This document shows, piece after piece, positions 24,501 through 45,639 of a stretch of 64,000 nucleotides of DNA. Position numbers and translations under genes: made by a program. The notes beneath the pieces are model-generated. The model ran no database searches, was not told the DNA's origin, and saw only the letters and a program-made list of their open reading frames with translations. This DNA is from Luscinia megarhynchos (taxonomy: Eukaryota > Chordata > Aves > Passeriformes > Turdidae), in the NCBI GenBank assembly GCA_034336665.1, contig CM067590.1:1204483-1268482 (forward strand), read 5' to 3'. The first letter of the stretch is position 1. Each line of letters opens with the position of its first letter.

Positions 24501-25257
24501 AACACCGACGGGGAGTGTGTTGCTCTGACAGGCAGCTGGCCCAGGCTGGGCTCCAGGAGGACCCGGGGCCACCCCACGTGTGCTGAGCCCCAGCTGTCAC
24601 CAGCAGTGCCACCGGCTCTGGGGACAGGGCAGGGCCGAGGGACAGCGAGGGACATGGCAGCCACCGAGGTGGGGACACGGGATTTAATTCCTGAGATGCT
24701 TCTGCAGCCCCATCTCCCGGGGACAGGGACAAGAACAGGACCCTGTGTGTTCCTGTCCCCTCACCATCCCCTCGGCTCAGGACAGTGTCCCGAGTGTCCC
24801 CCAAACCCTGTTTTACGCTTCCCAAGAACTGCTGGGCTCAGGGGGACACGGACGGAGCCACGGGGGAGAAGCAGGGAGCCCTTGGGTGCGGGAGACACGG
24901 AAAGGGCTATGGAGGGGCCGCAGGGAGGGAGCTGAGGGTGCGCTGGGGGGACACGGGCGGGACGAGGGAACCACGGCACTGAGGGGACAGACACCCACGG
25001 CAGCGGGACAAGGAGGGAGCCGCCGGGGACACGCAGAGCGCTCGGTCCCTCCCCACGGGTGCCCGGCAGGCCCGAGGCCGCGGTTGCCATGGGAACGCGC
25101 CGGGCCCGGCAGCGCCCGCGGGGCGCGGGAGGCCCGGGCGGGCGGGGACTGACCCGGGCGGGCAGGATTGACCCCGCGGGGCCGCGCTCACCTCGGGGAG
25201 GCCGCACTTGCCCTTGTCCGAGTACGGCGACAGCCCGGCCGCGTAATTCACCGCCAT
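18504..25257 (-). CDS. SIRT6: SIRT6, NAD-dependent chromatin deacylase, 8 exons, expanded C-terminal tail
   Basis: Nuclear sirtuin that removes acetyl and long-chain acyl groups from histone H3 (K9, K18, K56) and also mono-ADP-ribosylates; it acts in DNA repair, telomere stability and glycolytic repression. Exons: 25257-25192, 24114-23987, 23768-23586, 21477-21418, 20250-20155, 19974-19894, 19812-19689, 18989-18504. Total 1224 nt, open throughout (407 aa; human 355). The NAD pocket HTGAGIS is at 50-56 and the catalytic His at 133 (QNVDGLH). The zinc site is CVKC in exon 4 plus two Cys in exon 5 ([13 protein letters not shown]). Numbering matches human through the core. The C-terminal extension from about 290 holds five 13-residue repeats ([13 protein letters not shown]) before a basic end ([13 protein letters not shown]). 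Exon 4 uses a GTACGT donor. The gene converges on CREB3L3 and is head to head with ANKRD24. Confidence 0.96.
18654..18848 (-). repeat. 39-bp coding tandem repeat in SIRT6 exon 8
   Basis: Five in-frame copies encoding [13 protein letters not shown] (residues 294-358; the third copy has LEEEP). A partial sixth runs into QAQHNG, which aligns with the KQEPCAQHNG of human SIRT6. Confidence 0.95.
19380..19505 (+). mobile_element. CR1 LINE 3' tail
   Basis: Short forward copy in SIRT6 intron 7, from ggctggacagggtttggagc to cccagccctttccatgattc. Confidence 0.8.
20290..21385. repeat. 25-26-bp minisatellite filling SIRT6 intron 4
   Basis: Head-to-tail tggcatggcaatcccagctt-ccccc units, with an extra agccc in some copies. 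The array runs from about 40 nt past exon 5 to about 30 nt before exon 4, so the intron is essentially nothing else. It stays open in several frames and produces long false ORFs on both strands. Confidence 0.97.
22195..22295 (-). mobile_element. CR1 LINE 3' tail
   Basis: Reverse copy in SIRT6 intron 3 with the gaatcacagaa end preserved. Confidence 0.8.
22296..22525 (-). mobile_element. CR1 LINE fragment of a second subfamily
   Basis: Begins cacagaatatcctgagctgg and carries the ttcaacccctggccctgcac block, distinct from the other tails. It abuts the previous copy in the same orientation. A related copy is at 53695. Confidence 0.75.
23250..23375 (+). mobile_element. CR1 LINE 3' tail
   Basis: Forward copy in SIRT6 intron 3 near exon 3, ending cccaacccaaaccattttga. 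Confidence 0.8.
24150..24380 (+). mobile_element. CR1 LINE 3' fragment
   Basis: Forward copy in SIRT6 intron 1, just downstream of exon 2, with the 3' end tttcaacccaaaccattctg. Confidence 0.85.
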
Positions 25258-25380
25258 CGGCGCGGCCGCGGCGCGGCCGGAAGAGCCGGGCGGGGCCGGC
25301 AGCGCGACACGCCCCGGGCCGCCGCCGCCATCTTAGAGCCGGGCAGGGCGGGGCTGCCCTCAGCGCGTCCCGGCGCCGCC
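24880..25380. promoter_or_regulatory. CpG island with the SIRT6 promoter
   Basis: Dense CpG and GC boxes around SIRT6 exon 1. The SIRT6 ATG (25257, minus) lies inside. No TATA box is seen. Confidence 0.7.
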
Positions 25381-25384
25381 CTGA

Positions 25385-26200
25385 GCCTGCCCTCACAGTA
25401 TCGCGACAGAGCCCTGAGCCTGCCCTCACAGTATCGCGACAGAGCCCTGAGCCTGCCCTCACAGTATCGCGACACTGCCGTGACACTGCCCTGAGCCTGC
25501 CCTCACAGTATCGCGACAGAGCCCTGAGCCTGCCCCTCACAGTATCGCGACAGAGCCCCTGAGCCTGCCCTCACACTGCTCCCCTTACCCTGAGCCTGCC
25601 CTCAGCGCGTCCCGGCACTGCCCTGAGCCTGCCCTCACAGTATCGCGACAGAGCCCTGAGCCTGCCCTCACACTGCCCTTAACCTGAGCCTGTCCTCAGC
25701 GCGTCCCGGCACTGCCCTGAGCCTGCCCCTCACAGTATCGCGACACTGCTGTGACACTGCCCTGAGCCTGCTCCTCACACTGTCCCGGCACTGCCCTCAC
25801 CCTGCTCCTCACCCTGAGCCTTGCCCTCAGCGCGTCTCGGCACTGCCCGGCACGGCCCTGAACCTGCCCCTCACAGTATCGCGACACTGTTGTGATACTG
25901 CCCTGGGACTGTACTCACACTGTCCCGACAGTGCCCCTCACACTATCCCGACAGTGCCCTGAACCTGCCCTGAGTCTGCCCTCACTATCCCGACACTGCG
26001 GGCACCGCGCTGCCCTGAACTGCCCTCACAGTATCAGCGACACTGTTGTGATACTGCCCTGAGCCTGCACTCAACAGTGCCCTGAGAGTGCCCTGAGCTT
26101 GCCCCTCATAAGTATCCCGATAGCACCATGAGTCTATGTTCTGAGCCTGCCCTCAATGTATCCCCGACAGTGCCCTCACAGTGTCCCGACACTGTCCCCG
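25385..26200. repeat. TATCGCGA-bearing repeat array between SIRT6 and ANKRD24 (copy A)
   Basis: Units of about 33 bp or multiples (cctgagcctgccctcacagt followed by atcgcgacagagc), becoming irregular to the right. Each complete unit holds the TCGCGA palindrome. The counterpart in copy B is 34926-35490. Confidence 0.9.
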
Positions 26201-26229
26201 ACACTGCCCGACCTGCATGGAACTCCCCG

Positions 26230-26740
26230 GCCCGGGGGAAGCAGGGAGGGACAGGGGTGCCAGGGAGGGACAAAGGTGACAGGGAGGGACAGGGGGTGCC
26301 AATGAAGGACAGGGGTGCCAGGGAAGGACAGGGTGCCAATGAAGGACAGGGGGTGCCAGCGAGGGACAGGGGGTGCCAGGGAGGGACAGGGGTGCCAGGG
26401 AGGGACAGGGGTGCTGGGGAGGACAGGGGTGCCAATGAAGGACAGGGGTGCCAGCGAGGGACAGGGGTGCCAGCGAGGGACAGGGGTGCCAATGAAGGAC
26501 AGGGGTGCCAGGGAAGGACAGGGGTGCCAGGGGAAGGACAGGGGGGTGCCAATGAAGGACAGGGGTGCCGGGGGAGGGACAGGGGTGCCAGGGAGGGACA
26601 GGGGTGCCAATGAAGGACAGGGGTGCCAATGAAGGACAGGGGTGCCAGGGAAGGACAGGGGGTGCCGGGAGGGACAGGGGTGCCAGGGAGAGCAGAGGGG
26701 TGCCAGAGGAAAGAAGGAGGGACAGGGAGGAGCAGGTGTG
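26230..26740. repeat. Minisatellite, 18-19-bp unit (ggacaggggtgccagggag), copy A
   Basis: Two unit versions, gccagggag and gccaatgaa, interleaved. It ends about 370 bp before the ANKRD24 start. Confidence 0.93.
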
Positions 26741-28996
26741 CCGGCAAGAACGGGAGGTGCTGGCAGAACCAGGCGCTGCCAGGGCGGGGAGGGAGATGTC
26801 AGCTCAGCACCAGAGGTGCCCCCAACGTCGGGGGGTGTTTGGCATGGGCAAGGGGTGCCAACCATCGGGGCCGTGTCCCCTGTGCCGGGCACCCCCCAGA
26901 CCCCTCCCCGAGGCCGGCCCGGCCCCCCCGGCTCCGGGGCTGTAACCGCAGCCGCGGCCGTAACTCAATCCCCGGCCCCGGTGCCCGGAGCCCAGCACGG
27001 GCTGGGAGCAGCGGCAGCGGCCGGGCTGAGCCGGGCCCGGCACGGACAGACCCGAGCCCGGCCAAACCCCCCGAGCAGGTGCCGCAGGGCTGAGGCTGAG
27101 CCACCATGAAGAGCCTGAAGGCCAAGTTCAAGAAGGCAGATGTGAGTGCCATCCCTGGGGACACGGGGACACGGGGAGCTGCCCTGGGATGTTCACTGGG
27201 ACACGAGGACCTGGGGATTTCCCTCAGGATGCCCCCAGGGTCACAGGGACACGGGGTGGTCACTCACAGCGGGGACAGCCGCCCCATGGAGGTTGGCAGT
27301 GCCACCCTGGCCGGTGGGATCGAGCCCCAGTGCTCCCAGTGCTCCCAGAGCCAGCGCTGGGAGCGGGGCAGAGCAAAGGAGAGGGAAGCGGGTCCCAGGT
27401 CCCCTCCCTGTCCCCTTCCCGGGGACAAGTGCCGCTCTGCCAGCTGTCACAGCCCGCGGAACCAGCCTGCCGATGCTCCTCAATTATTCAGCAGCAGCCT
27501 GGCACGGGGCCGCAGAGGGCACAGGGGACAGCGCTGTCCCCAGTGCCCTGACAGGACACAGCTGGGGACATGGGGACAGGGGGGCAGGCGGGGGGATCCA
27601 CCGCTCCCTTGGCCCCAGCGCCGGGCGGGGGTCCCAGATCCCTTCCTCGGGGGCAGGAGGATGCTCAGCGCTATTTTTGGGGGGTGTTTTTGAGCACGGG
27701 CGGGACAGCTGCCCCCCTCACAACCTTTCCCACTTTTAACTGGGACCAGTTTGGGTGCCGGTCCCCGCCTGGGAGCTGCTCCCGCCCGCGGCGGGATGCA
27801 GGGATGCAGGGATGCTGAGGAGGGAGGGAAGGGAGGGAGGGACGGGGGTGGAGGAGGCGGGCCCGGCTCCCAGTGCCGCAGCCCCGGCCCCCGCCCGGGC
27901 GGCGATGCCGGAGCGCTTCGGGCTCGGGGGTGCCCGTGCTGGTCGGGGCGGGGGGCGAGGGGCGCATGGCGTCCTCCCGCCGCCTCCTGCTCAGCACCAT
28001 GAAGCAGATCTGCCTTTGTGCCGCCGCCTCCTTCGCGGTACGTCCCGGTTCCCCTCCCGGTTCTTCTCCCGGTTCCCCTCCGGTCGCGTCCTGCGGGCTG
28101 AGCCCCGCTGCCCCACCTGCACCCCCCATCCCCATCCCGGGGCTCCCCCGTGTCCTCCCCATCCTGCTTTGTCCTTGCCTGACAAGGGGGTGGGGGGAGC
28201 GGGCACCACCCTCCCAGTCTGCCCAGGAACCCTGCGGGACTGGTTTGTTCCCTGTCGCTGGTCCCACGGGGCTGGAGGGGCTCGGGGAGCAGCCGGCGGG
28301 CACAGGCGGCTTTGGGACAGGTGCCAGCGGCTCCCAAAGGTGACATCCATTTCCTGCCGCCGCCACCGCAGCCAGCGCCGCTCTGTCGTCACCGGCCGGG
28401 GTGAACCCGGGACTTGCAGTCCCGGTCCTGGTCCTGGTCCTGTCCCCGGCTCGCTCCTCGGGACAGGGATGTGCGGGAGCACCGGGAGAGCAGATCCCCA
28501 CCCAGCCTGTTTTGAGGGTCCTGTTTTGGGGGGACAGCGCTGTGCCCCGTTATCCCGGGAGGCTGCAGCATCCCCGGGGATCCGCTCTCGCTGCCGGCTG
28601 TGCTCGCCCTGGTGTGATCCCTTCCTCCTCCGGGAGCAAAGCAGGGCTGGGAACGGGATCGGCAGGGAGAATGGGCAGGGCTGGGGCTCCCCTGGGTGCT
28701 GGCTGGGTTTAGTACTGGGATTTTGGGGTGGCAGGGGCAAATCCCGGGGCAGTTGGGCTCACTCTTAAATCCCAGCCTGGCACAGCTAAACTGGGCAGTG
28801 TCTGTGAATCCTCTGCTCTGTGACCTGCACACTGCGGGGGCTGGAGGGGACTTTCATCCCAATCCCATCTGAACTCTCGTACCTGGGGGTGAGCTCCCAG
28901 GAGAGGGGCACAGACACCCCAGGGACAGGGCTGGGGACAAGCACAGCCAGCCCAGGCCAGCCCTGGCCGCCCTGGGGACAGCAGTGTCACAGCTGA

Positions 28997-29164
<168 letters not shown>

Positions 29165-29169
29165 TGAGT

Positions 29170-29865
29170 CACCCTGGGGACACGGCTGGGACAGGGGACA
29201 CGAGTCCCACAGCCCTTGGGCCAGGGGACACGAGTCCCACAGCCCCTGGGGACAGGGGACACGAGTCCCACAGCCCTGGGGACAGGGGACACAAATCCCA
29301 CAGCCCCCTGGGGACAAGGGACACGAGTCCCACAGCCCTGGAGACAGGGGGACACGAGTCCCACAGCCCTGGGGACAAGGGACACGAATCCCACAGGCCT
29401 GGGGACAGGGGACACGAGTCTCACAGCCCTGGGGACAGGGGACACGAGTCCCACAGCCCTGGGGATAAGGGACACAAATCCCACAGCCCCTGGGGACAAT
29501 GGACACGAGTCCCACAGGCCTACGGGGACAGGGGACACGCAGTCCCACAGCCCTGGAGACAATGGACACGTAATCCCACAGCCCTGGGGACAAGGGACAC
29601 GAGTCCCACAGCCCTGGGGACAGGGGACACAGAGTCCCACAGCCCCTAAGGGGACAGGGAGACACGAAGTCCCACAGCCCTGTGGGACACAAATCCCACA
29701 GCCCTGCGCTGAGCTACAGGGACACAAGTCCAACAGCAGAGATCAGGGGTGCACTGAGTCTCACAGCCCTGGGGACAGGGGACACGAGTCCACAGCCCTG
29801 GGGACAGGACACAGGTCCCACAGCCCTGGGGACCGTGCACACAGTCACAGCCCCTGACTTGCAGG
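29170..29865. repeat. ANKRD24 intron 2 minisatellite, copy A
   Basis: About 29-30-bp units of ggggacacgagtcccacagc followed by cctgggga. Many units carry indels compared with copy B. Confidence 0.93.
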
Positions 29866-30679
29866 TCTCCACCTGGCTTGCCACACGCAATGTGACTCGC
29901 CTGGAAAGCAATGCTGCCCACGGTGTGGGATGCCATGACCAAGGACAGCTCAGGTGAGGGCATGGCACACGTCTGCCCTAATGCCATGGGCCACAGGGCC
30001 ACTGGTTGTCCCCAGGTGTTGAGGCTGTGGGGACAGAGGTGGTGGCCACACCTGGGGCTGTAAATTGTCCCAGTCCTAAAGGGAGTCAGCAGTGCCATGA
30101 GCCCTAGGGTTGTCCCTCCCTCCTGCTCAGCCCCGCTCCAGCAGATCCCTGCCGTGCCTCTCTGTCTGTCCCCTCTGGCACGCCCCTGCTGGCCGTGCTC
30201 TGACTCCGTTTGTCCCTTCCCAGGTTAGCGACTTGGCCAGCGCACTGTGTGCCTCTCATAAGCGCGGCCATCAGTGTGTCCACTGCCCTGCTTCTCGCCT
30301 CCCAGTCGCACGCTGGTTCCTGTTCTCCCATGCGCTGGCTGCTCCCAGCCAGGCCACCGGGCTCTGTCCTGTCCTGTCCAGCACCAGCAGCCACCGGGGC
30401 TCTGTCCGTCTCAGCTGCGTGCCACTCCCAGGAGCGGTCTGTCCGTCTGTCCTCCGTGCCCACCCGGGCGCTGGGCGTCGTCGCTGTCCCTCTGTCCCCG
30501 CTCCCGCCACAGCAGTCTGTCCCTGTCCCTCCACCCAGTGCTGTCCTCCCCAGCGCCTCCTGTGCCTGTGCTCTGTCCAGGCCTCCTGCACGTGGTGCGT
30601 GGCCCAGCTGCTGTCCCGATGCCGCTCTCCTGTCGCACTGCGTCCTGTCTTCAGCACTGCCCACTGTCCTCTGTCCCTC

Positions 30680-31375
30680 CTGTCCCTGTCGCTGTCCATG
30701 TCCCTGCTCCTGTCCCTGCACTGCTACTGTCCCCCGCTGCTCCTGTCCCACTGCTTTGTCCCCACCTGCTCACTGTCCCCGGCTCTCCTGTCTCCGCTGC
30801 CCTGTCCCACTGTCTGCTCCTGTCCCCGCTCCCTGTCCCTGCTCCTGTCCCCGCCTGCGCTCCTGTCCCCTGACGCTCCTGTCCCCATGCCTGCTCCTGT
30901 CCCTGCTCCCGTCCCCTTTGTCTCCTGTCCCCGCACCCGCTGCCCTGTCCCGCTGTCATCTGCTCCTGTCCCAGCGCTGCTCCTGTCCCCGCGCTCCTGT
31001 CCCTGCACTGCTCCTGTCCCTGCCCCGCATTCCCTGTCCCCGCTCTGTCCCACGCTGCTCCTGTCCCCGCTCCTGTCCCACTGCTGCTCCTGTCCCCGCG
31101 CTGTCCCCTGTCTCCCTGTCCCCTGTCCGCGCCTGCTCCTGTCCCACTTGTGCTGCCCTGTCACCTGCGCGTCTGCTCCTGTCCCCGCGACTGCTCCTGT
31201 CCCTGCCCCTGTCCCGCTGCTCATGCTCTGTCCCCGCTCCTGTCAGCGTCTCTCCTGTCCCCACGCACTGCTCTGTTCGCGCCTACTGCTCCTGTCCCCG
31301 CACTCTCCTGTCCCCAGCTCTCCTGTCCCCGCACTCCTGTCCCCGCAGCTCCTGTCCACTTTCGCGGCGGCTCAG
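30680..31375. repeat. ANKRD24 intron 5 pyrimidine array, copy A
   Basis: Irregular ctcctgtccccgcactg units, shorter than in copy B and interrupted. Confidence 0.9.
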
Positions 31376-31559
31376 CTCTGTCTGTCCGCAGCTGCCAGCG
31401 GCTGCATCTCCTGCTCCGAGATCCTCTGTGATTTCAAGGCTCCCCTGAACAGCAAGGACAAGGTGAGGAGTCCCTCTGCTGCTGGTGCTGCTGTGCCAGG
31501 CTGGGGCTGTCCAGCACCCAACCTGCGGCTCCCGGGGTGGGATAGGTGCGGAGTGGGAC

Positions 31560-31930
31560 ACGGGAGCTGAGGGTGGGACATAGAATTAGGGTGGGACCGC
31601 GGGAATCAGGGGTGGGGATGCGAGGAATGGGGGTGGGATATGATGGGATGTAATTGAGGGTGGGACATAGGAACTTGATTGGGACACGAGAATGGGGTGG
31701 GATATAGAGATTGGGGTGGGATATAGAGAATTGGGGTGGGACCACGGAGTGTGCTGATTGGGACATGAGAAATTGCGGTGGGACATGGAATTCGTGGTGG
31801 GTATATAATGGGAGTGGGATATGCACTGAACTAGGGGTGGGACATGGGAATTGCGGTGGGACATGGAAATTGGGGTGGGACACGGGGAGCTGCTGTGGGA
31901 CATGGGAGTGCGGTGATATCGGGAGCAGGG
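31560..31930. repeat. ANKRD24 intron 6 minisatellite, copy A
   Basis: Units of ggggtgggacatggaaattg class, heavily interrupted. Confidence 0.9.
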
Positions 31931-34689
31931 TGTCCCATGGGAGGATCTGAACCTCCTGTGCTCATCCTCCCCAGCGCCCGTGCTCCAGGACGGCTCCCAC
32001 GCCGCTGATCCTGGCTGCCAAGATGAGCCACCGATGTGCCGGTACCTCTCCTGCACCGCGGGGCCGCCGTCAACAGCCCGGGACCTGCAGAGCGGGTGGG
32101 GCTGCAGCGCCAGGCGCCCGGGGAAGCGCCGCCGCGGTGTCCCCTCCTCACCAGCCTGTCCATGTGCCCAGGGCCGAGCGCTGATGCTGGCCTGCGAGGC
32201 GTGGCGTGGACACCGTGGAGGGTGCTGGTCGGCGCCGGGGCCCGCGTGGCCGTGGTGGACGCCACCGCGACGACGCCGGCCTCACTACGGGCTGGCCCAC
32301 GGCAGCGCTCTCATCCAGCACCTCTCTGCAGAGGCTGACCCAGCGCGCCCCGCTCCTGGGGCCAGCGGTGAGGCTGCTGGGCCACCCCGGGGACACGGGC
32401 TGGGGGATGTGTCCCCTTTTTCCTGGGTGTTTGGGGCTGCCCCAGCCTGTGCTGTCTGCACCCACCTGAGCTCTGAGCCCCTAAGTCTCCCCAGTTTCTC
32501 TCCCCTCCCGCTCTGCCCACAGAGAGGAGTCAGCCCGAAACAGGCGTGCACGAGGTCAGGGGCTGTGCCCGTCCTGCAGCGTCCCCCGGAGGCTCAGGGA
32601 GGAGGGAGGCGCTGTGGGTGTGACAGCCCCTCTGCCCTGGGGTGTCCGCAGACGTCTTAGCCCAGCCAGTGGAGTGGGTCGAGGAGAGAGCAGCACCCGA
32701 GGAAGAGGAGGCTCTGCTCCCCTGGGCACCCTCAGCCGAGGTGAGAAATGGGTCCCCAGGCACAGAGCAGCCCAAAACACTCCTCCCATGAGGGTTCCCT
32801 CATTAGTCTGTGCCAGGAGCCCCCTCCGGGCACACAGGGGATTTTAGGGGGTTTCCTGTGCCCAGGAACTGGACTCAGTGCTTTCCATGGTCCCTGCAGG
32901 GAGGGACAGGGACGCCTCGAGGGAGATCAGTCTCGACTGCAGGAGAGGGGCCAGTTCCTGCAGAAGATCCGGGGCCTGGAGCAGCAGGAGAAGCAGAGAG
33001 CGGGAGGAGTACGGCTGCAGGCCCCTGGGGAGATGCCAGCATGCCCCAGGGAGCAGAGGGACAGGGAGGACATGGGGACAGCACTCATCCCTCCCTGTTT
33101 CCTCCCTGGGTCCTGCCAGCGGGCAGAGCAGGATGAGGCCTCCCCTGCGCTCCATGGAGAAGCAGGTGAGGCCAGGGAGAAGAGCTTGGAGGGTGACCTC
33201 AGCTCTCCGAGGGGTCCCGGTGCTGGGAATGGCACCCTAGGACTCTGCCAGGAGCCAAGGGGGCCTGTGCCCGTGTCCTGCCCTGCAGATCCGGGGAGCT
33301 GGAGGCGGCCTGGCGCGGCGACGAGGCAGAGGAGAAGCTGGGCAGAGGGAGGTGGAGCTGCGGAGCGCCTGTCCCTCCGTGGAGGTGGGTGTGGGCAGGA
33401 CACTGGCGGGCAGCCGCCAGAGGCTGAGGGACAGGGCGCGTCACCTCCACCCTGCGCCCCAGAATGAGAGAAGGGAGAACACGAGGCTTCACATCGCAGA
33501 GCAGCTGCAGGGCGAGGAGGAGAACCACTCGAGTTCCCAGGTAGGTCTGCCAGCCTCCCAGTGACACCCTGGGAAGGTGGCACCGGGCAGTGAGGGCACA
33601 GCCCCAGCTCTGTGCCCTGCAGGAGCAGAGATGCTGCTCTCCAGAAGGCGCTGAGCCCCTCGGCGAGGGAGCTGCTGGCCGCGCTCAGGGGCAGGTGCAG
33701 TCCCTGACCGTGCAGAACAAAGGAGCTGAGGGAGAAAATCCAGGCAGGTCCCACTCCGTCCGTCCGTCTGTCCCTCTGGTCCTTGTCCCCGGCCCATGGC
33801 GGCCACCATGAGGGTCTCGGCAGGTGCTGGAGAACCTGGCCGCAGGCTCGAGGCGAGGGGCCCGTGGTGCCGTCAGCCGAGTACCAGGCCCTGCAGCGGG
33901 GAGCTGGAGGCGGCTGCGACAGGAGGCAGCGCCCAGCGAACCCAACCCTGCCGAGGCCGCCTGGGCCTGGGGGCTGGTCAGGGGCAGGCGAGCTGGGGTG
34001 TGGGGCATCCTCGTCGCTTGGCCAGTGGACCGAGCTTGAGCTGGTGGCGGCTCTGGGGGCGCAGGCGGCTGGAGGGCGGGCGGCGGCTGCGGGCTGCAGG
34101 CCGGCTGGAGGCGGCGGGCTGGCGGGGCAGATCAGCGGAGGCTTCGGGAGCGCCTGAGCAGCGCAGAAGCGCTTCTGGCCGAACTGGAGCCGACAGGCAG
34201 CGACTGGCGAATGCGAGGCGGCAAAGCGCCAGCGAGGCGAACTGGGCGCCCAGCGAGGCGAAGGCTAAAAACGCCACGAGCAGGGCGCCCGGCGGTAACC
34301 TGGCGACCGGAGCTAGGTGCAGCCGGAGACGAAACCACGCCGATACGGCAGCGCTACAGAGCAGAAGCGCGGAAGCGCTCTTGGGGCATAAAGCGCCAAC
34401 TGAACAGCGGTAACCGGCAAAGTATGAACCCGCCAGACTCGCGAACTGGCGACCGCGGGCTGCGACGCAACCTGAAGCTGACGAGCCAGCGCTTCGCCGA
34501 GCGGAGAAGCCCGGCGGGCTAACCGCCTTCTACAGAACTGGAAGCGAACCACGAAGAGCGATCACGAGGTTCCAGCGATTGAAGGCAAGGCGGCTGTTCA
34601 TGAAAGCGGCGACGAAGCGACGAGGAACGGAGCTGGGCGTGGCAGAAGCTTAACTGGAACAGAAGCATGGGACGAAGGGAAATTTCCAC

Positions 34690-34825
34690 TTTGGGATCAG
34701 GATTTGAGGTTCGAAGCCGGAATTATAATTGTTGGGCTGGGAGGATCTTAAATCCCATCCGTTACACCAGTGGCAGGGACACCTCATATCGACTGCTCAA
34801 ACCCGTCCAACCAACGCGGGCGGGG
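34690..34825 (-). mobile_element. CR1 LINE fragment, copy A, cut by the gap
   Basis: Badly read version of the CR1 fragment at 44850. gggctgggaggatcttaaat and ggcagggacacctc remain recognisable. Confidence 0.7.
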
Positions 34826-34925
34826 NNNNNNNNNNNNNNNNNNNNNNNNNNNNNNNNNNNNNNNNNNNNNNNNNNNNNNNNNNNNNNNNNNNNNNNNNNN
34901 NNNNNNNNNNNNNNNNNNNNNNNNN
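34826..34925. other. Assembly gap, exactly 100 N
   Basis: A run of 100 Ns, the conventional placeholder for a gap of unknown size. The sequence just after it (34926) matches the sequence at about 25644, 9 kb to its left, and the sequence just before it matches about 44955. The gap therefore lies between two overlapping ends rather than marking missing DNA. Confidence 0.98.
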
Positions 34926-35490
34926 ATCGCGACAGAGCCCTGAGCCTGCCCCTCACACTGCCCTCTAACCTGAGCCTGTCTCAGCGCGTCCCGGCACTGC
35001 CCTGAGCCTGCCCTCACAGTATCGCGACACTGCTGTGACACTGCCCTGAGCCTGCCCTCACACTGTCCCGGCACTGCCCTCACCCTGCCCTCACCCTGAG
35101 CCTGCCCTCAGCGCGTCCCGGCACCGCCCGGCACGGCCCTGAACCTGCCCCTCACAGTATCGCGACACTGCTGTGATACTGCCCTGGGACTGTACTCACA
35201 CTGTCCCGACAGTGCCCTCACACTATCCCGACAGTGCCCTGAACCTGCCCTGAGTCTGCCCTCACTATCCCGACACTGCCGGGCACCGCGCTGCCCTGAA
35301 ACTGCCCTCACAGTATCGCGACACTGTTGTGATACTGCCCTGAGCCTGCACTCAACAGTGCCCTGAGAGTGCCCTGAGCTTGCCCTCATAAGTATCCCGA
35401 TAGCACCATGAGTCTGTTCTGAGCCTGCCCTCAATGTATCCCGACAGTGCCCTCACAGTGTCCCGACACTGTCCCGACACTGCCCGACCT
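34926..35490. repeat. TATCGCGA-bearing repeat array, copy B (truncated by the gap)
   Basis: Same units as 25644-26200. The first base after the Ns falls within a unit. Confidence 0.9.
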
Positions 35491-35514
35491 GCATGGAACC
35501 CCCGGCCCGGGGGG

Positions 35515-36005
35515 AAGCAGGGAGGGACAGGGGTGCCAGGGAGGGACAAAGGTGACAGGGAGGGACAGGGGTGCCAATGAAGGACAGGGGTGCCAGGGAA
35601 GGACAGGGGGTGCCAATGAAGGACAGGGGTGCTGCGGGAGGGACAGGGGAGGTGCCAGGGAGGGACAGGGGTGCTGAGGGAAGAGACAGGGGTGCCAGGG
35701 AGGGACAGGGGTGCCAGGGAGGGACAGGGGTGCCAGGGAAGGACAGGGGTGCCAGCGAGGGACAGGGGTGCCAGGGAGGGACAGGGGTGCCAGGGAAGGA
35801 CAGGGGTGCCAGGGAGGGACAGGGGTGCCAATGAAGGACAGGGGTGCCAGGGAGGGACAGGGGTGCCAATAAAGGACAGGGGTGCCAATGAAGGACAGGG
35901 GGTGCCAATGAAGGACAGGGGTGCCAGGGAAGGACAGGGGTGCCAGGGAAGGACAGGGGTGCCAAGGGGAGAGCAGGGGGTGCCAGGGAAAGAAGGAGGG
36001 ACAGG
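35515..36005. repeat. Minisatellite, ggacaggggtgccagggag unit, copy B
   Basis: Same array as 26230-26740 but with a different order and number of the two unit versions. Confidence 0.93.
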
Positions 36006-36384
36006 GAGGAGCAGGTGTGCCGGCAAGAACGGGAGGTGCTGGCAGAACCAGGCGCTGCCAGGGCAGGGAGGGAGATGTCAGCTCAGCACAAGAGGTGCCC
36101 CCAACGTCGGGGCGTGTTTGGCATGGGCAAGGGGTGCCAACCATCGGGGCCGTGTCCCCTGTGCCGGGCACCCCCCAGACCCCTCCCCGAGGCCGGCCCG
36201 GCCCCCCCGGCTCCGGGGCTGTAACCGCAGCCGCGGCCGTAACTCAATCCCCGGCCCCGGTGCCCGGAGCCCAGCACGGGCTGGGAGCAGCGGCAGCGGC
36301 CGGGCTGAGCCGGGCCCGGCACGGACAGACCCGAGCCCGGCCAAACCCCCCGAGCAGGTGCCGCAGGGCTGAGGCTGAGCCACC

Positions 36385-45513
<9,129 letters not shown>

Positions 45514-45619
45514 GCCTCTGCCAGCACGGGTGGCACAGGGAGGGGGGGACAGGTCTGTCACAGCACCCTGTGTGTCCCTTTGCTTGTCCGGGCACCCAGC
45601 CCACCCCCAGCACAGCAGC

Positions 45620-45625
45620 AATAAA
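45620..45625 (+). terminator. ANKRD24 poly(A) signal (AATAAA)
   Basis: Canonical AATAAA 107 nt past the ANKRD24 stop, followed by an AT-rich patch and GGGGTGG. Gives a short 3'UTR. Confidence 0.75.
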
Positions 45626-45639
45626 ATTATTTATAGTCA

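Noticed and set aside
30110..31570. 486-codon Ser/Cys/Pro-rich ORF in copy A
   Set aside because: It crosses the intron 5 pyrimidine array and ANKRD24 exon 6; the equivalent ORF in copy B differs in length with the array.
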